A DNA stretch of 64,000 nt from Rubrimonas sp036788415 (GTDB taxonomy: Bacteria; Pseudomonadota; Alphaproteobacteria; Rhodobacterales; Rhodobacteraceae), in the NCBI RefSeq assembly GCF_036788415.1, contig NZ_DAIQNN010000010.1, positions 7,749-71,748 on the forward strand, read 5' to 3'. Every line of letters starts with the position of its first letter. Position 1 is the stretch's first letter. A program made the position numbers and the translations under genes. Shown piece after piece: positions 53,125 through 62,205 of this stretch. Below the pieces are notes generated by a model. The model had not been told where the DNA came from. It did no database searches and worked only from the letters and a program-made list of their open reading frames with translations.

Positions 53125-53934
53125 TCACCATGCGAAGACCGGGGCGCCGCGCGCGAAGGTCGCCGCCGCGACGACCAGCGTCGCCGCGCAGAACCCGTCG
53201 AGTCGGTCGAGCGCGCCGCCATGACCGGGGATCAGGGCGCTCGAATCCTTGGCGCCGAAGCGCCGCTTCAAGGCCGATTCGGCGAGGTCGCCGCCTTGCG
53301 CGACCAAGGCTGCGGCCGCCGAGACCGCGCAGACCTGCTCGACATAGGTCCCCGTGGTCAGAACCGAGAACAGCGCCCCGACCACGAAGGCCAGGGCAAT
53401 GCCGCCGCCGAGCCCCGCCCAGGTCTTTTTCGGGCTGACCTCAGGCCACAGCTTCGGCCCGCCGATCAGTCGTCCCGCGAAATAGGCCCCGACATCGGTC
53501 GCCACCACGACAGCGCCGATCCAGAGCGCCGTCGCAAGCCCGAAACCCTCGAGGTCGCGCAGGGCGACGAAGGCGACCGCGGCGAGGCCGACGGTCGCGA
53601 AGCCCGCCAGCCCCCAGCCCGGCGCGCGCCGCGACGCCAGATCGGCGGCGGCGAAAGCCGCCGCCGCGCAGGCCAGCGCCGCGATGGCGACCGGCGCGCT
53701 CCACAGATGCGCCGCCAGCGCCGCCGCCCCGACCGCCGTCGCGTAGAGCGGCGCGTCGCGCGCGGTCGGGGCGGTCAGAAGACGGAACTCCGCCGCCGCC
53801 GCCGATCCCGCGAGCGCGGCGAACATCGCGGCGGGCGCGCCTCCGACCACGATCAGCGCGAGCGCCGCCGCACCGATGGCGGCGCCCCAGACGGCGCGTT
53901 GACGGAGGTCGGGAAAGCTCGCCACCGCGCGCAT
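53125..53934 (-). CDS. cdsA: Phosphatidate cytidylyltransferase CdsA
   Basis: Integral membrane enzyme making CDP-diacylglycerol, 269 residues with about eight helices. The signature region is clear: SPKKTWAGLGGGIALAF, DLAESALKRRFGAKDSS and IPGHGGALDRLDGFCAA, with the acidic residues that bind metal and CTP. It starts 8 bases after the uppS stop. Confidence 0.95.
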   Translation of the reverse strand: MRAVASFPDLRQRAVWGAAIGAAALALIVVGGAPAAMFAALAGSAAAAEFRLLTAPTARDAPLYATAVGAAALAAHLWSAPVAIAALACAAAAFAAADLASRRAPGWGLAGFATVGLAAVAFVALRDLEGFGLATALWIGAVVVATDVGAYFAGRLIGGPKLWPEVSPKKTWAGLGGGIALAFVVGALFSVLTTGTYVEQVCAVSAAAALVAQGGDLAESALKRRFGAKDSSALIPGHGGALDRLDGFCAATLVVAAATFARGAPVFAW

Positions 53935-53942
53935 CGCCGCGC

Positions 53943-54677
53943 TCAGGCGCGCACGGCGCCGAAACGGCGCTCGCGCGCGCCGAAGGCCGCCAGGGCGCGG
54001 GCGAAGGCGTCGCGGTCGAAATCGGGCCAAAGCTCCGGCGCGAAGACGAATTCGGCGTAGGCCGCCTGCCAGAGCAGAAAGTTGGAGATCCGCTGCTCGC
54101 CGCTGGTGCGGATCACGAGGTCGAGTTCGGGCAGACCGGCGGTCTGCAGCGCGGCCTCGAAGGTCGCCTCGTCGACCTCGGCGGGGTCGCGCGCGCCCCG
54201 CGCGGCGTCGGCTGCAAGCGCGCGGGCGGCGGCGAGGATGTCGGCCCGCCCGCCGTAGTTGATCGCCATCACGACGGTAAGCCGCTCGCCGAGCGCCGTC
54301 CGCTCCTCGACGCCGGCCATCAGCGCGCGGATGTCGGGCGCGAGCGCCGCACGGTCGCCGATGAAGCGCACCCGCACGCCCTTTTCGGCCAACTCCGCCG
54401 CCTCGCGCCGCAGGTACCGGCGGAAGAGCTGCATGAGCCCGTGCACCTCGTCGGGCGGGCGGCGCCAGTTCTCGGTTGAGAAGGCGTAGAGCGTCAGCGT
54501 CTCGACGCCGAAATCGGGGCACGCCTCCACGACCCCGCGCAGCGCCTCGACGCCGCGGCGATGGCCTGCGAGTCGGGGCAGGCCGCGCTTGGCGGCCCAG
54601 CGGCCATTGCCGTCCATGATCACCGCGACATGTCGCGGGACCATGCGCCTTGGCGTCGGATCGGCGCCGTCTGGCAT
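53943..54677 (-). CDS. uppS: Undecaprenyl diphosphate synthase (di-trans,poly-cis)
   Basis: Cis-prenyltransferase making the peptidoglycan and LPS carrier lipid, 244 residues. HVAVIMDGNGRWAAKRGLPR carries the catalytic Asp; LTLYAFSTENWRRP and DLVIRTSGEQRISNFLLWQA are the other family signatures. Lies 34 bases after frr. Confidence 0.97.
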   Translation of the reverse strand: MPDGADPTPRRMVPRHVAVIMDGNGRWAAKRGLPRLAGHRRGVEALRGVVEACPDFGVETLTLYAFSTENWRRPPDEVHGLMQLFRRYLRREAAELAEKGVRVRFIGDRAALAPDIRALMAGVEERTALGERLTVVMAINYGGRADILAAARALAADAARGARDPAEVDEATFEAALQTAGLPELDLVIRTSGEQRISNFLLWQAAYAEFVFAPELWPDFDRDAFARALAAFGARERRFGAVRA

Positions 54678-54711
54678 CGCGCCTCCAGTTCCGCAGGTCT
54701 GACGCAGCGCG

Positions 54712-55269
54712 TCAGACCTGCATGATCTCAGCCTGCTTGTGTTCGAGCGCCTCGTCGATCCGCTTGATGGCGGCGTCGGTCAGCGCCTGGATCTCGTCAT
54801 GATACAACTTGCGTTCGTCTTCCGAGACGCCGTCCGCCTTCTTCACATGGTCCATGCCGTCGCGGCGCACGTTGCGCACGGCGACCCGGGCTTGCTCGGC
54901 GTAGCTGGCGGCGACCTTTGTCAGCTCGCGCCGGCGCTCCTCGTTGAGCTCGGGGATCGGCAGGCGCAGGATCGTCCCGTCGACGACCGGGTTGATGCCG
55001 AGGCCGGAGGCGCGGATGGCCTTCTCGACCTTGCCGACCATCGCCTTGTCCCAGATGTTGATCGACACCATCCGCGGCTCGGGCACGTTGATGGTGCCGA
55101 GCTGATTGATCGGCGTGTTCTGACCGTAGGCCTCCACCGTGATCGGGTCGAGCATGCTCGCCGAGGCGCGGCCCGTGCGCAGCGAGGCGAATTCCGTGCG
55201 GAGCGCGCCGATGGCGCCGTTCATCCGCTTCTCCAGATCGTCCAGATCGATGTCGAACGTGTCGCTCAT
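54712..55269 (-). CDS. frr: Ribosome recycling factor
   Basis: 185 residues, the usual length. It splits post-termination ribosomes with EF-G. LRTGRASASMLDPITVEAYG, the INVPEPRMVSINIWDKAM stretch and DGTILRLPIPELNEERRREL are the standard three-helix-bundle motifs. It follows pyrH after a 40-base gap with no gene. Confidence 0.98.
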   Translation of the reverse strand: MSDTFDIDLDDLEKRMNGAIGALRTEFASLRTGRASASMLDPITVEAYGQNTPINQLGTINVPEPRMVSINIWDKAMVGKVEKAIRASGLGINPVVDGTILRLPIPELNEERRRELTKVAASYAEQARVAVRNVRRDGMDHVKKADGVSEDERKLYHDEIQALTDAAIKRIDEALEHKQAEIMQV

Positions 55270-55309
55270 GGGGACTCAACCTCTACGCGGGGCGATGTTC
55301 GCCGCAGCC

Positions 55310-56041
55310 TCACGGGTGGACAATGGTGAACTTGCCGACGCCGCCCAGAACCGACGCGAAACCGCCCGCCTCATGCAGCGAGAACACAACGATCGGCAGC
55401 GCGTTGTCGCGCGCCAGCGCGATCGCGGAGGCGTCCATCACCTTGAGGTTGCGGCGCAGGACTTCGTCATAGGTGATGGTCTCGAAACGGGTCGCGCCCT
55501 CCTCGCGGCGCGGGTCCTTGTCGTAGACGCCGTCGACCTGCGTGCCCTTGTAGATGGCGCTGCATCCCATCTCCATCGCCCGCAGCGTGGCGGCGGTGTC
55601 GGTGGTGAAATAGGGGTTGCCGGTGCCGGCGGCGAAGATGCAGACGCGGCCCTTCTCGAGATGGCGGATCGCGCGGCGGCGGATGTAGGGCTCGCAGACC
55701 TGATCCATCGGGATCGCCGAGATCACGCGGGTGTGGATGCCGAGCGCCTCGAGCGCGGCCTGCATCCCGAGCGCGTTCATCACGGTGGCGAGCATGCCCA
55801 TGTAGTCGGCGGTCGCGCGCTCCATCCCCTGCGCCGAGCCCGAGAGGCCGCGGAAAATGTTGCCGCCGCCGATCACGAGGCAAAGTTCGTAGTCCAGATC
55901 ATGCGCGCGCTTCACTTCGGCGGCGATGCGCTGGACGGTGGGCGGATGCAGGCCGAAGCCCTGATCGCCCATCAACGCTTCGCCGGAGATCTTGAGCATC
56001 ACGCGCTTGCGGTCGCCCGGTGCGGCTGGCGCGTCGGTCAT
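55310..56041 (-). CDS. pyrH: UMP kinase PyrH
   Basis: Amino-acid-kinase-fold UMP kinase, 243 residues. Motifs: MLKISGEALMGDQGFG at the N-terminus, VIGGGNIFRGLSGSAQGMER, AAGTGNPYFTTDTAA and KGTQVDGVYDKDPR. ATG 56041 chosen; the upstream in-frame Arg-rich extension to 56122 would enter the regA promoter region and lacks family residues. First gene of the envelope cluster. Confidence 0.97.
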   Translation of the reverse strand: MTDAPAAPGDRKRVMLKISGEALMGDQGFGLHPPTVQRIAAEVKRAHDLDYELCLVIGGGNIFRGLSGSAQGMERATADYMGMLATVMNALGMQAALEALGIHTRVISAIPMDQVCEPYIRRRAIRHLEKGRVCIFAAGTGNPYFTTDTAATLRAMEMGCSAIYKGTQVDGVYDKDPRREEGATRFETITYDEVLRRNLKVMDASAIALARDNALPIVVFSLHEAGGFASVLGGVGKFTIVHP

Positions 56042-56186
56042 GCTGGCGGTCTCCGGTCCACGCGGCGGACGCGCCCTGACGGCGGCGCGCGCTCCGCTTA
56101 CCTCATCACTGCGCCGCTGCACAAGGCGCGGGCGCCCCTTGACGCCCGAACCCGTTCAAGGCCCCACATCAGATCGCGCGGCGGAA

Positions 56187-56215
56187 TTGACAGACCCTTT
56201 AACCCGACACATAAA
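56187..56215 (+). promoter_or_regulatory. Sigma-70 promoter of regA
   Basis: TTGACA (56187-56192) and CATAAA (56210-56215) are exactly 17 bases apart, giving a start about 50 bases ahead of the regA ATG. It is the cleanest housekeeping-type promoter in the window and lies in the 232-base divergent region between pyrH and regA. Confidence 0.7.
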
Positions 56216-56273
56216 CGCAAGAATATGTCGCGCTTCAGTGCGCACCGACAACTTCATCTGGGGGGCTTCGGCC

Positions 56274-56831
56274 ATGGACGACGGCGCGATGCGCGATCTG
56301 GGGGCAGACCGCTCCCTGATGATCGTGGACGACGACGAACCCTTTCGCAAGCGGCTCGCCCGCGCGATGGAGAAGCGCGGCTTCGATCCGGTCGTCACCG
56401 CCGAAAGCGTCGCCGAAGGTCTCGCCAATGCGCGGTCGCAGCCGCCGGCCTATGCGGTGATCGACCTGCGGCTCGAGGACGGCAACGGCCTCGACGTGGT
56501 CGAGGCGCTGCGCGAAGCCCGGCCCGACAGCCGCGTCGTCGTGCTGACCGGTTACGGGGCCATCGCGACGGCGGTGGCCGCCGTGAAGATCGGCGCGACC
56601 GACTATCTGTCGAAGCCCGCCGACGCCGACGACGTCGAGGCGGCGCTGCTCTCGCAGCCCGACGACAAGCCGGTGCCGCCGGAAAATCCGATGTCGGCGG
56701 ATCGCGTGCGCTGGGAGCATATCCAGCGCGTCTTCGAGCTGTGCGACCGCAACGTCTCCGAGACCGCCCGCCGGCTCAACATGCACCGCCGCACCCTGCA
56801 GCGCATCCTCGCCAAGCGTTCCCCGCGCTGA
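56274..56831 (+). CDS. regA: Redox response regulator RegA/PrrA/ActR
   Basis: 185 residues. The receiver domain has the acidic pocket VDDDEPF, the phosphorylated Asp64 in VIDLRLEDGNGLDVVEAL, VVLTGYGAIATAVAAVKIGA and LSKPAD. A proline-rich linker leads to the Fis-type DNA-binding domain ADRVRWEHIQRVFELCDRN, then SETARRLNMHRRTLQRILAK, nearly invariant in RegA/PrrA/ActR. In Rhodobacter relatives it responds to redox through the kinase RegB/PrrB and activates cbb, photosynthesis, nif and respiratory genes. No kinase or senC gene is adjacent here; instead it sits next to cbbR. Confidence 0.96.
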   Translation: MDDGAMRDLGADRSLMIVDDDEPFRKRLARAMEKRGFDPVVTAESVAEGLANARSQPPAYAVIDLRLEDGNGLDVVEALREARPDSRVVVLTGYGAIATAVAAVKIGATDYLSKPADADDVEAALLSQPDDKPVPPENPMSADRVRWEHIQRVFELCDRNVSETARRLNMHRRTLQRILAKRSPR

Positions 56832-56867
56832 GGGGCGTCCGGCGCGGATCGCCTCTTTCGCCGAACG

Positions 56868-56896
56868 AAAAAAAGCGCCGGGGTTCGCCCGGCGCG
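56868..56896 (-). terminator. Intrinsic terminator for cbbR
   Basis: An 8-bp GC stem (56875-56882 with 56889-56896, loop of 6) is followed on the minus strand by a run of seven T (56868-56874). It lies about 160 bases past the cbbR stop, in a 227-base gene-free convergent interval. Confidence 0.72.
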
Positions 56897-56915
56897 CCAG
56901 TTCAACAGGGAGGAG

Positions 56916-56975
56916 GATCGAGGGGCCGCCTCGACACAGTCGCCGCGGCCCCTCGATCCGACCCTCTTTTCGCCC
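56916..56975 (+). terminator. Terminator for regA
   Basis: A 15-bp perfect inverted repeat (56916-56930 with 56946-56960, loop of 15) lies about 85 bases past the regA stop. On the plus strand it is followed by a CTCTTTTC tract at about 56964-56971. The longest perfect palindrome I found in the window. Confidence 0.65.
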
Positions 56976-57058
56976 GGCCCCGCGACCGATTCCTTGATCC
57001 TGCTCAAATCTGATTGCCTGAATCGCATTTTCTCGGGCGTCCGCGAACCCGGCGCGGA

Positions 57059-58012
57059 TCAGGGCGCCTCCGCGCGCAGGCAGCGCTCGGGGATGGCCGG
57101 CAGCACGCTGTCGCCGAGGCAGACTACGAAGCGGCGCAGGGTCTCTCCGGCGGGCGTCAGTTCGGCGTCGGCGCGGTGGATCAGGAACCAGCGGCGCATG
57201 ATCGGCAACCCGGCGGCGCGCACCACTTCGAGCCGTCCGCTTTCAAGTTCGGGCGCGACCGTGTGCGCCGATATCACCGCGACGCCGAGCCCCGCGATCA
57301 CCGCCTGCTTGATCGTCTCGTTGGTGCCGAGTTCGATCGACTTCCACGGCCTCCCGTCGCCGATCCGGTCGAGATAGCGCTCGGTGAGGATGCGCGTGCC
57401 CGAGCCCGGCTCGCGCAGCAGGAAGGTCTCCTCCAGCAACGCCTCGACCGGGGCCTCGCCGCGGCGCGTCAGCGGATGGCCGGGGGGCGCGATCATCACA
57501 TAGGGATGCGCGCCCAGCACGTCGTCGCGCACCGCCGGCGCGCGGGGAGGGCGGCCCATTATCGCCAGATCGACCGATCCCGCCGTCAGCGCCTCGATGA
57601 TCTCGGCGCGGTTGCCGACCGTGAGGCCGATCTCGACCCCGGGCAGCGCGGCGCGCGCCTGCGCCACGAGCCCGGGCGCGAAATACTTGCCGGTGCTGAC
57701 CACGCCCAGCGCGACGAACCCGGCGTGGCCCGCGTTCAGCGCCTCGATCCGGCGGAAGCACAGGGCGAGCGCGGTCTCGACGCGCTGGGCGGCGGCCAGC
57801 AATTCGAGCCCCTGCGCCGTTGGCGCGTTGCGGCCGTCTCCGCCCCGGCGCATCAGCGCGGCGCCGATATTCTGCTCGAGCGTGCGCAGCTGAGTCGAAA
57901 TCGCGGGCGGCGTGACCGACAGCGCCTCGGCCGCCGCGGTCAGGCTGCCGGTGCGCACCAGCGCGGCGAGGGCGCGCAACTGCTTGAGGGTGATCGCTTT
58001 CTCGTGAACCAT
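57059..58012 (-). CDS. cbbR: LysR-type regulator of CO2 fixation CbbR
   Basis: 317 residues. The N-terminal HTH (LKQLRALAALVRTGSLTAAA, then LSVTPPAISTQLRTLEQNIG) is followed by the LysR effector domain (FVALGVVSTGKYFAPGLVAQ, DLAIMGRPP, FLLREPGSGTRILTERYL). This sequence and its divergence from cbbF identify CbbR, which senses Calvin cycle metabolites and activates the cbb operon while repressing itself. The ATG at 58012 starts the conserved region; it is convergent with regA. Confidence 0.94.
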   Translation of the reverse strand: MVHEKAITLKQLRALAALVRTGSLTAAAEALSVTPPAISTQLRTLEQNIGAALMRRGGDGRNAPTAQGLELLAAAQRVETALALCFRRIEALNAGHAGFVALGVVSTGKYFAPGLVAQARAALPGVEIGLTVGNRAEIIEALTAGSVDLAIMGRPPRAPAVRDDVLGAHPYVMIAPPGHPLTRRGEAPVEALLEETFLLREPGSGTRILTERYLDRIGDGRPWKSIELGTNETIKQAVIAGLGVAVISAHTVAPELESGRLEVVRAAGLPIMRRWFLIHRADAELTPAGETLRRFVVCLGDSVLPAIPERCLRAEAP

Positions 58013-58016
58013 AGCT

Positions 58017-58037
58017 TTCCTTAACGCGACTGAGGAA
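58017..58037. promoter_or_regulatory. Candidate CbbR operator
   Basis: TTCCT and AGGAA form a 5-bp inverted repeat around an 11-base centre (58017-58021 and 58033-58037), a LysR-type dyad, immediately upstream of cbbR and about 100 bases before cbbF. The rest of the 123-base intergenic region is AT-rich (TTTTT and TTTTCTTTTTT tracts at 58038-58056), as expected for the divergent promoter. Confidence 0.45.
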
Positions 58038-58135
58038 TTTTTCAATTTTCTTTTTTCCCGTTTGAGCGCAGTAGAACCCTCAAGACGGTCCGCAGCAGAG
58101 GCCGGGCGGGGAAACGACAGAAGGGGAGACCGGCC

Positions 58136-59158
58136 ATGACGCAGTCGGCGCCGACGCTTCGCGACCACCTGAACACTGACCCGAATTGCCCGCCGGCGCT
58201 GGCCGCGGCGCTTGAGGCGGTTGCAGCGGTCTCCGCGGACATCTCGACGCTCATCGGGCGCGGCCCGCTCGGCGGCGCGCTCGGCGCGGCGGTGGGCGAG
58301 AACACCGGCGGCGACCAGCAGAAGGCGCTCGACGTGATGGCCGACGACGCCTTCGCGGCGGCGCTCGCCCAGACGCCTGTGCGCTGGTTCGCCTCCGAGG
58401 AGCGCGACGCGGTCGAGGAGCTGAACCCGGCGGGAACGCTCGCGCTCGCCATCGACCCGCTCGACGGCTCCTCCAACATCGACGTCAACGTCTCCATCGG
58501 CACGATCTTCTCGATCTTCGAGGCGAAGGACGACCGCGACGCGAGCTTCCTGCGCCCCGGGACCGAGCAGATCGCCGCCGGCTATGTCGTCTACGGGCCG
58601 CAGACCGCGATGATGCTGACGCTCGGCGCCGGCGTGCTGCTCTTCGTGCTCGACCGCGAGGCGGGCGCGTTCCGGCTGGCCGACGCGCATCTGACCATCC
58701 CCGCGGCGGCGACCGAATTCGCCATCAACGCCTCGAACTACCGTCACTGGTCGCGCCCGATCCGCGCCTATATCGACGATTGCATCGCCGGCGACGAAGG
58801 CCCGCGCGGCAAGAACTTCAACATGCGCTGGGTGGCGTCGCTGGTGGCGGAAACGCACCGCATCATGATGCGCGGCGGCGTGTTCCTCTATCCCGGCGAC
58901 CAGCGCAAGGGCTACGAGCGCGGGCGGCTGCGCATGGTCTACGAATGCGCGCCCATCGCCTTGCTGGCCGAGCAGGCGGGCGGACAGGCGACGGACGGCT
59001 GCGACCGCATCCTCGCCCAGACCCCCGACCGGCTGCACGCCCGCACGCCCTTCGTCTTCGGCTCCGCCGACAAGGTCGCCCGCGTCGCCGCCTATCACGA
59101 CCTGCCCGAAAGCGAGATATCGCCGCTCTTCGGCAAGCGCGGCCTGTTCAGCGCCTGA
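58136..59158 (+). CDS. cbbF: Fructose-1,6-bisphosphatase class I, CbbF
   Basis: Calvin cycle phosphatase acting on fructose bisphosphate and, in bacteria of this type, probably sedoheptulose bisphosphate. 340 residues. Metal site DPLDGSSNID (Asp107, Asp110), preceded by FASEER, then RYTMRWVASL-type sequence (here NMRWVASLVAETHRIM) and FLYPGDQRKGYERGRLRMVY are class I signatures. First gene of the cbb operon, diverging from cbbR; GAAGGGGAG lies ahead of the ATG. Confidence 0.96.
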   Translation: MTQSAPTLRDHLNTDPNCPPALAAALEAVAAVSADISTLIGRGPLGGALGAAVGENTGGDQQKALDVMADDAFAAALAQTPVRWFASEERDAVEELNPAGTLALAIDPLDGSSNIDVNVSIGTIFSIFEAKDDRDASFLRPGTEQIAAGYVVYGPQTAMMLTLGAGVLLFVLDREAGAFRLADAHLTIPAAATEFAINASNYRHWSRPIRAYIDDCIAGDEGPRGKNFNMRWVASLVAETHRIMMRGGVFLYPGDQRKGYERGRLRMVYECAPIALLAEQAGGQATDGCDRILAQTPDRLHARTPFVFGSADKVARVAAYHDLPESEISPLFGKRGLFSA

Positions 59159-59211
59159 ACCGGCGTCGCATCGCGGGCCAGACCAAAGAAAAGCGCCAAG
59201 GGGGACGCGCC

Positions 59212-60084
59212 ATGAGCAAGAAGCATCCGATCATCTCCGTCACCGGCTCCTCGGGCGCCGGGACCAGCACGGTCAAGCACACGTTCGACCAGATCTTCCG
59301 CCGCGAAGGCATCAAGTCCGTCTCCATCGAGGGCGACGCCTTCCACCGCTACAACCGCGCCGACATGAAGGCGGAGCTTCAGCGCCGCTACGACGCCGGC
59401 GATTTCGGCTTCAGCCATTTCAGCTTCGACGCCAATGTGCTCGACGAGCTCGAGCGGGTGTTCGACGAATACGGTCGCACCGGCAAAGGCCGCACCCGCA
59501 CCTATGTCCACGACGCCGCCGAGTCCGCCGAGCGCGGCGTGCCGCCGGGCGAGTTCACCGACTGGCGCGCCTTCGAGGACGGCTCCGACCTGCTGTTCTA
59601 CGAAGGGCTGCACGGCGCGGTGAAGACCGACGGCATCGACATCGCCGGCAAGGCCGACCTCAAGATCGGGGTGGTGCCGGTCATCAATCTCGAATGGATT
59701 CAGAAGATCCACCGCGACCGCGCCCATCGCGGCTACACCACCGAAGCGGTGACCGACGTGATCCTGCGGCGCATGCACGCCTATGTGCACTGCATCTGCC
59801 CGCAATTCACCGAGACCGACATCAACTTCCAGCGGGTGCCGGTGGTGGACACCTCCAACCCCTTCACCGCGCGCTGGATCCCGACCGCCGACGAAAGCCT
59901 CGTGGTGATCCGGTTCAAGACCCCGCGCGGCATCGACTTCCCCTACCTCGTCTCGATGATTCATGGCAGTTGGATGAGCCGGGCGAATTCCATCGTGATC
60001 CCCGGCAACAAGCTGGACCTGGCGATGCAGCTGATCCTGACCCCGCTGATCATCCGCCTGGTCGACCATTCACGCAGGGCCTGA
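59212..60084 (+). CDS. cbbP: Phosphoribulokinase CbbP
   Basis: Phosphorylates ribulose 5-phosphate to ribulose 1,5-bisphosphate; 290 residues, the short proteobacterial form. P-loop GSSGAGTST (residues 12-20), SIEGDAFHRYNR with the catalytic Asp, FYEGLHGAV, and the basic HRDRAHRGYT that binds substrate and allosteric effector. GGGGGACG precedes the ATG. Diagnostic of a working Calvin cycle. Confidence 0.98.
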   Translation: MSKKHPIISVTGSSGAGTSTVKHTFDQIFRREGIKSVSIEGDAFHRYNRADMKAELQRRYDAGDFGFSHFSFDANVLDELERVFDEYGRTGKGRTRTYVHDAAESAERGVPPGEFTDWRAFEDGSDLLFYEGLHGAVKTDGIDIAGKADLKIGVVPVINLEWIQKIHRDRAHRGYTTEAVTDVILRRMHAYVHCICPQFTETDINFQRVPVVDTSNPFTARWIPTADESLVVIRFKTPRGIDFPYLVSMIHGSWMSRANSIVIPGNKLDLAMQLILTPLIIRLVDHSRRA

Positions 60085-60150
60085 GGCGACCAGCCCGCCG
60101 CCCAGAGCCCTCAGCGCGGCCCGACCGCGCGCCTGACACGGGAGCCGACC

Positions 60151-62151
60151 ATGAACATCCACGCCGACGCCGCCGCCCAGAGCCGGGAAGCGCAGATGGC
60201 CAACGCGATCCGCGCCCTTGCGATGGATGCGGTGCAGAAAGCCAAGTCGGGGCATCCCGGCATGCCGATGGGCATGGCCGACGCCGCGACCGTGCTCTTC
60301 AACCGCTTCATCTCGTTGGACCCCGCCGCCGCCGGCTGGGCCGACCGCGACCGCTTCGTGCTGTCGGCGGGCCATGGCTCGATGCTGCTCTACGCGATCA
60401 ACCATCTGCTCGGCTATCCCGACATGACGATGGACCAGCTGCGCAACTTCCGCCAGTTGGGCTCGATCACCGCGGGCCACCCCGAATACGGCCATGCCCT
60501 CGGCGTCGAGACCACCACCGGCCCGCTCGGCCAGGGGATCGCCACCGCCGTCGGCATGGCGCTCGGCGAGCGGATGCTGAACGCCCGCTTCGGCGACGCG
60601 CTGGTCGATCACTGGACCTATGTGATCGCGGGCGACGGCTGCCTGATGGAGGGGATCAGCCACGAGGCGATCGACTTCGCCGGCCATCTCAAGCTCGGGC
60701 GGCTGATCGTGCTGTGGGACGACAACGACATCACCATCGACGGCTCGACCAAGCTCTCGACCTCGACCGACCAGCTCGCCCGCTTCGCCGCCTGCGGCTG
60801 GCATGCGCAGCGCGTCGACGGCCATGACCGCGACGCCGTCGCCGCAGCCATCGAGGCCGCCCGCGCCGACCCCCGCCCCTCGCTGATCGCCTGCAAGACC
60901 ATCATCGGCTTCGGCGCGCCGAACAAACAGGGCAGCCACGACGTGCACGGCGCGCCGCTCGGCGACGCCGAGATCGCGGCGGCCCGCGAGACGCTCGGCT
61001 GGCGGCATGCGCCCTTCGAGATCCCCGGCGAGGTCTACGACAGCTGGCGCGCCATCGCCGCGCGCGGCGCCGCGCATCACGGCGAATGGAGCCAGCGCCT
61101 CGCCCAGTCGCCCCAGCGCGAGGCGTTCGAGACCGCCCACGCGGCGCCGGACGCGAGCGCGCTCAAGGCCGCGATGGCGGAATATGTGGCGAAGCTGAAG
61201 GCCGACGCGCCCAAGGTCGCGACCCGCAAGGCGTCGGAGATGGCGCTGGAAGTGGTCGCCGCCACGCTGCCCAACCTCGCCGGCGGCTCGGCCGACCTCA
61301 CCGGCTCGAACCTCACCCGCACCAAGGCGATGAAATCGGTCGTCCCCGGCGATTATTCGGGCGACTACATCCATTACGGCATCCGCGAACTCGGCATGTC
61401 GGCGGCGATGAACGGGCTGGCGCTGCATGGCGGCCTCGTCCCCTATGGCGGCACCTTCCTCGTCTTCACCGACTACGCCCGCCCGGCGATCCGGCTTTCG
61501 GCGCTGATGGGCCTGCGCGTCGTCTATGTGATGACGCATGACAGCATCGGTCTGGGCGAGGACGGCCCGACGCATCAGCCGATCGAGCATGTGGCGTCCT
61601 TGCGCGCCATGCCCAACCTGATGGTGTTCCGCCCCGCCGACGCGGTCGAAACGGCGGAGGCGTGGGAAGTGGCGTTGCTGGCCGACGCCACGCCGTCGAT
61701 CCTCGCTTTGTCGCGCCAGAATCTGCCTACGTTGCGTCGCGAGGAGGGGGCCGAGAACCTCACCGCGCGCGGCGCCTATGTCCTGCTCGAAGTCACCACC
61801 GGCAAGCGCGACGTGACGCTGATCGCCACGGGCTCGGAAGTCGAGATCGCGCTGGATGCCGCGGACATGCTCGCCGAGCAGGGCGTGAAGGCGGCGGTGG
61901 TCTCGGCGCCCTGCCTCGAACTCTTCGCCCAGCAGGACGACGCCTATCGCGCCCGCGTTCTGGGAACCGCCCCGCGCGTCGCGGTCGAAGCCGGGATCGG
62001 CTTCGGCTGGGAGCGCTGGATCGGCGACGGGGGCCGCTTCGTCGGCATGACCGGCTTCGGCGCTTCGGCCCCGGCGCCCGACCTCTACAAGCATTTCGGC
62101 GTCACCGCCGAGAAGGTCGCCGAGGCGGCGCAAGCCTGCCTCGCCGGCTGA
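60151..62151 (+). CDS. cbbT: Transketolase CbbT
   Basis: Thiamine diphosphate enzyme of the regenerative Calvin phase, 666 residues. N-terminal domain with AKSGHPGMPMGMADAATVLF and the ThDP motif GDGCLMEGISHEAIDFAGHL ending near KLGRLIVLWDDNDI; pyrimidine-binding domain with FLVFTDYARPAIRLSALM and THDSIGLGEDGPTHQPIEH; C-terminal domain to residue 666. Plasmid or chromosome cbb operons often carry their own transketolase beside the housekeeping one. Confidence 0.97.
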   Translation: MNIHADAAAQSREAQMANAIRALAMDAVQKAKSGHPGMPMGMADAATVLFNRFISLDPAAAGWADRDRFVLSAGHGSMLLYAINHLLGYPDMTMDQLRNFRQLGSITAGHPEYGHALGVETTTGPLGQGIATAVGMALGERMLNARFGDALVDHWTYVIAGDGCLMEGISHEAIDFAGHLKLGRLIVLWDDNDITIDGSTKLSTSTDQLARFAACGWHAQRVDGHDRDAVAAAIEAARADPRPSLIACKTIIGFGAPNKQGSHDVHGAPLGDAEIAAARETLGWRHAPFEIPGEVYDSWRAIAARGAAHHGEWSQRLAQSPQREAFETAHAAPDASALKAAMAEYVAKLKADAPKVATRKASEMALEVVAATLPNLAGGSADLTGSNLTRTKAMKSVVPGDYSGDYIHYGIRELGMSAAMNGLALHGGLVPYGGTFLVFTDYARPAIRLSALMGLRVVYVMTHDSIGLGEDGPTHQPIEHVASLRAMPNLMVFRPADAVETAEAWEVALLADATPSILALSRQNLPTLRREEGAENLTARGAYVLLEVTTGKRDVTLIATGSEVEIALDAADMLAEQGVKAAVVSAPCLELFAQQDDAYRARVLGTAPRVAVEAGIGFGWERWIGDGGRFVGMTGFGASAPAPDLYKHFGVTAEKVAEAAQACLAG

Positions 62152-62205
62152 TCCACGCTTTGGGCGGCCTTCCGGGCCGCCCGCACCCACCGACAGGAGA
62201 CGGAC

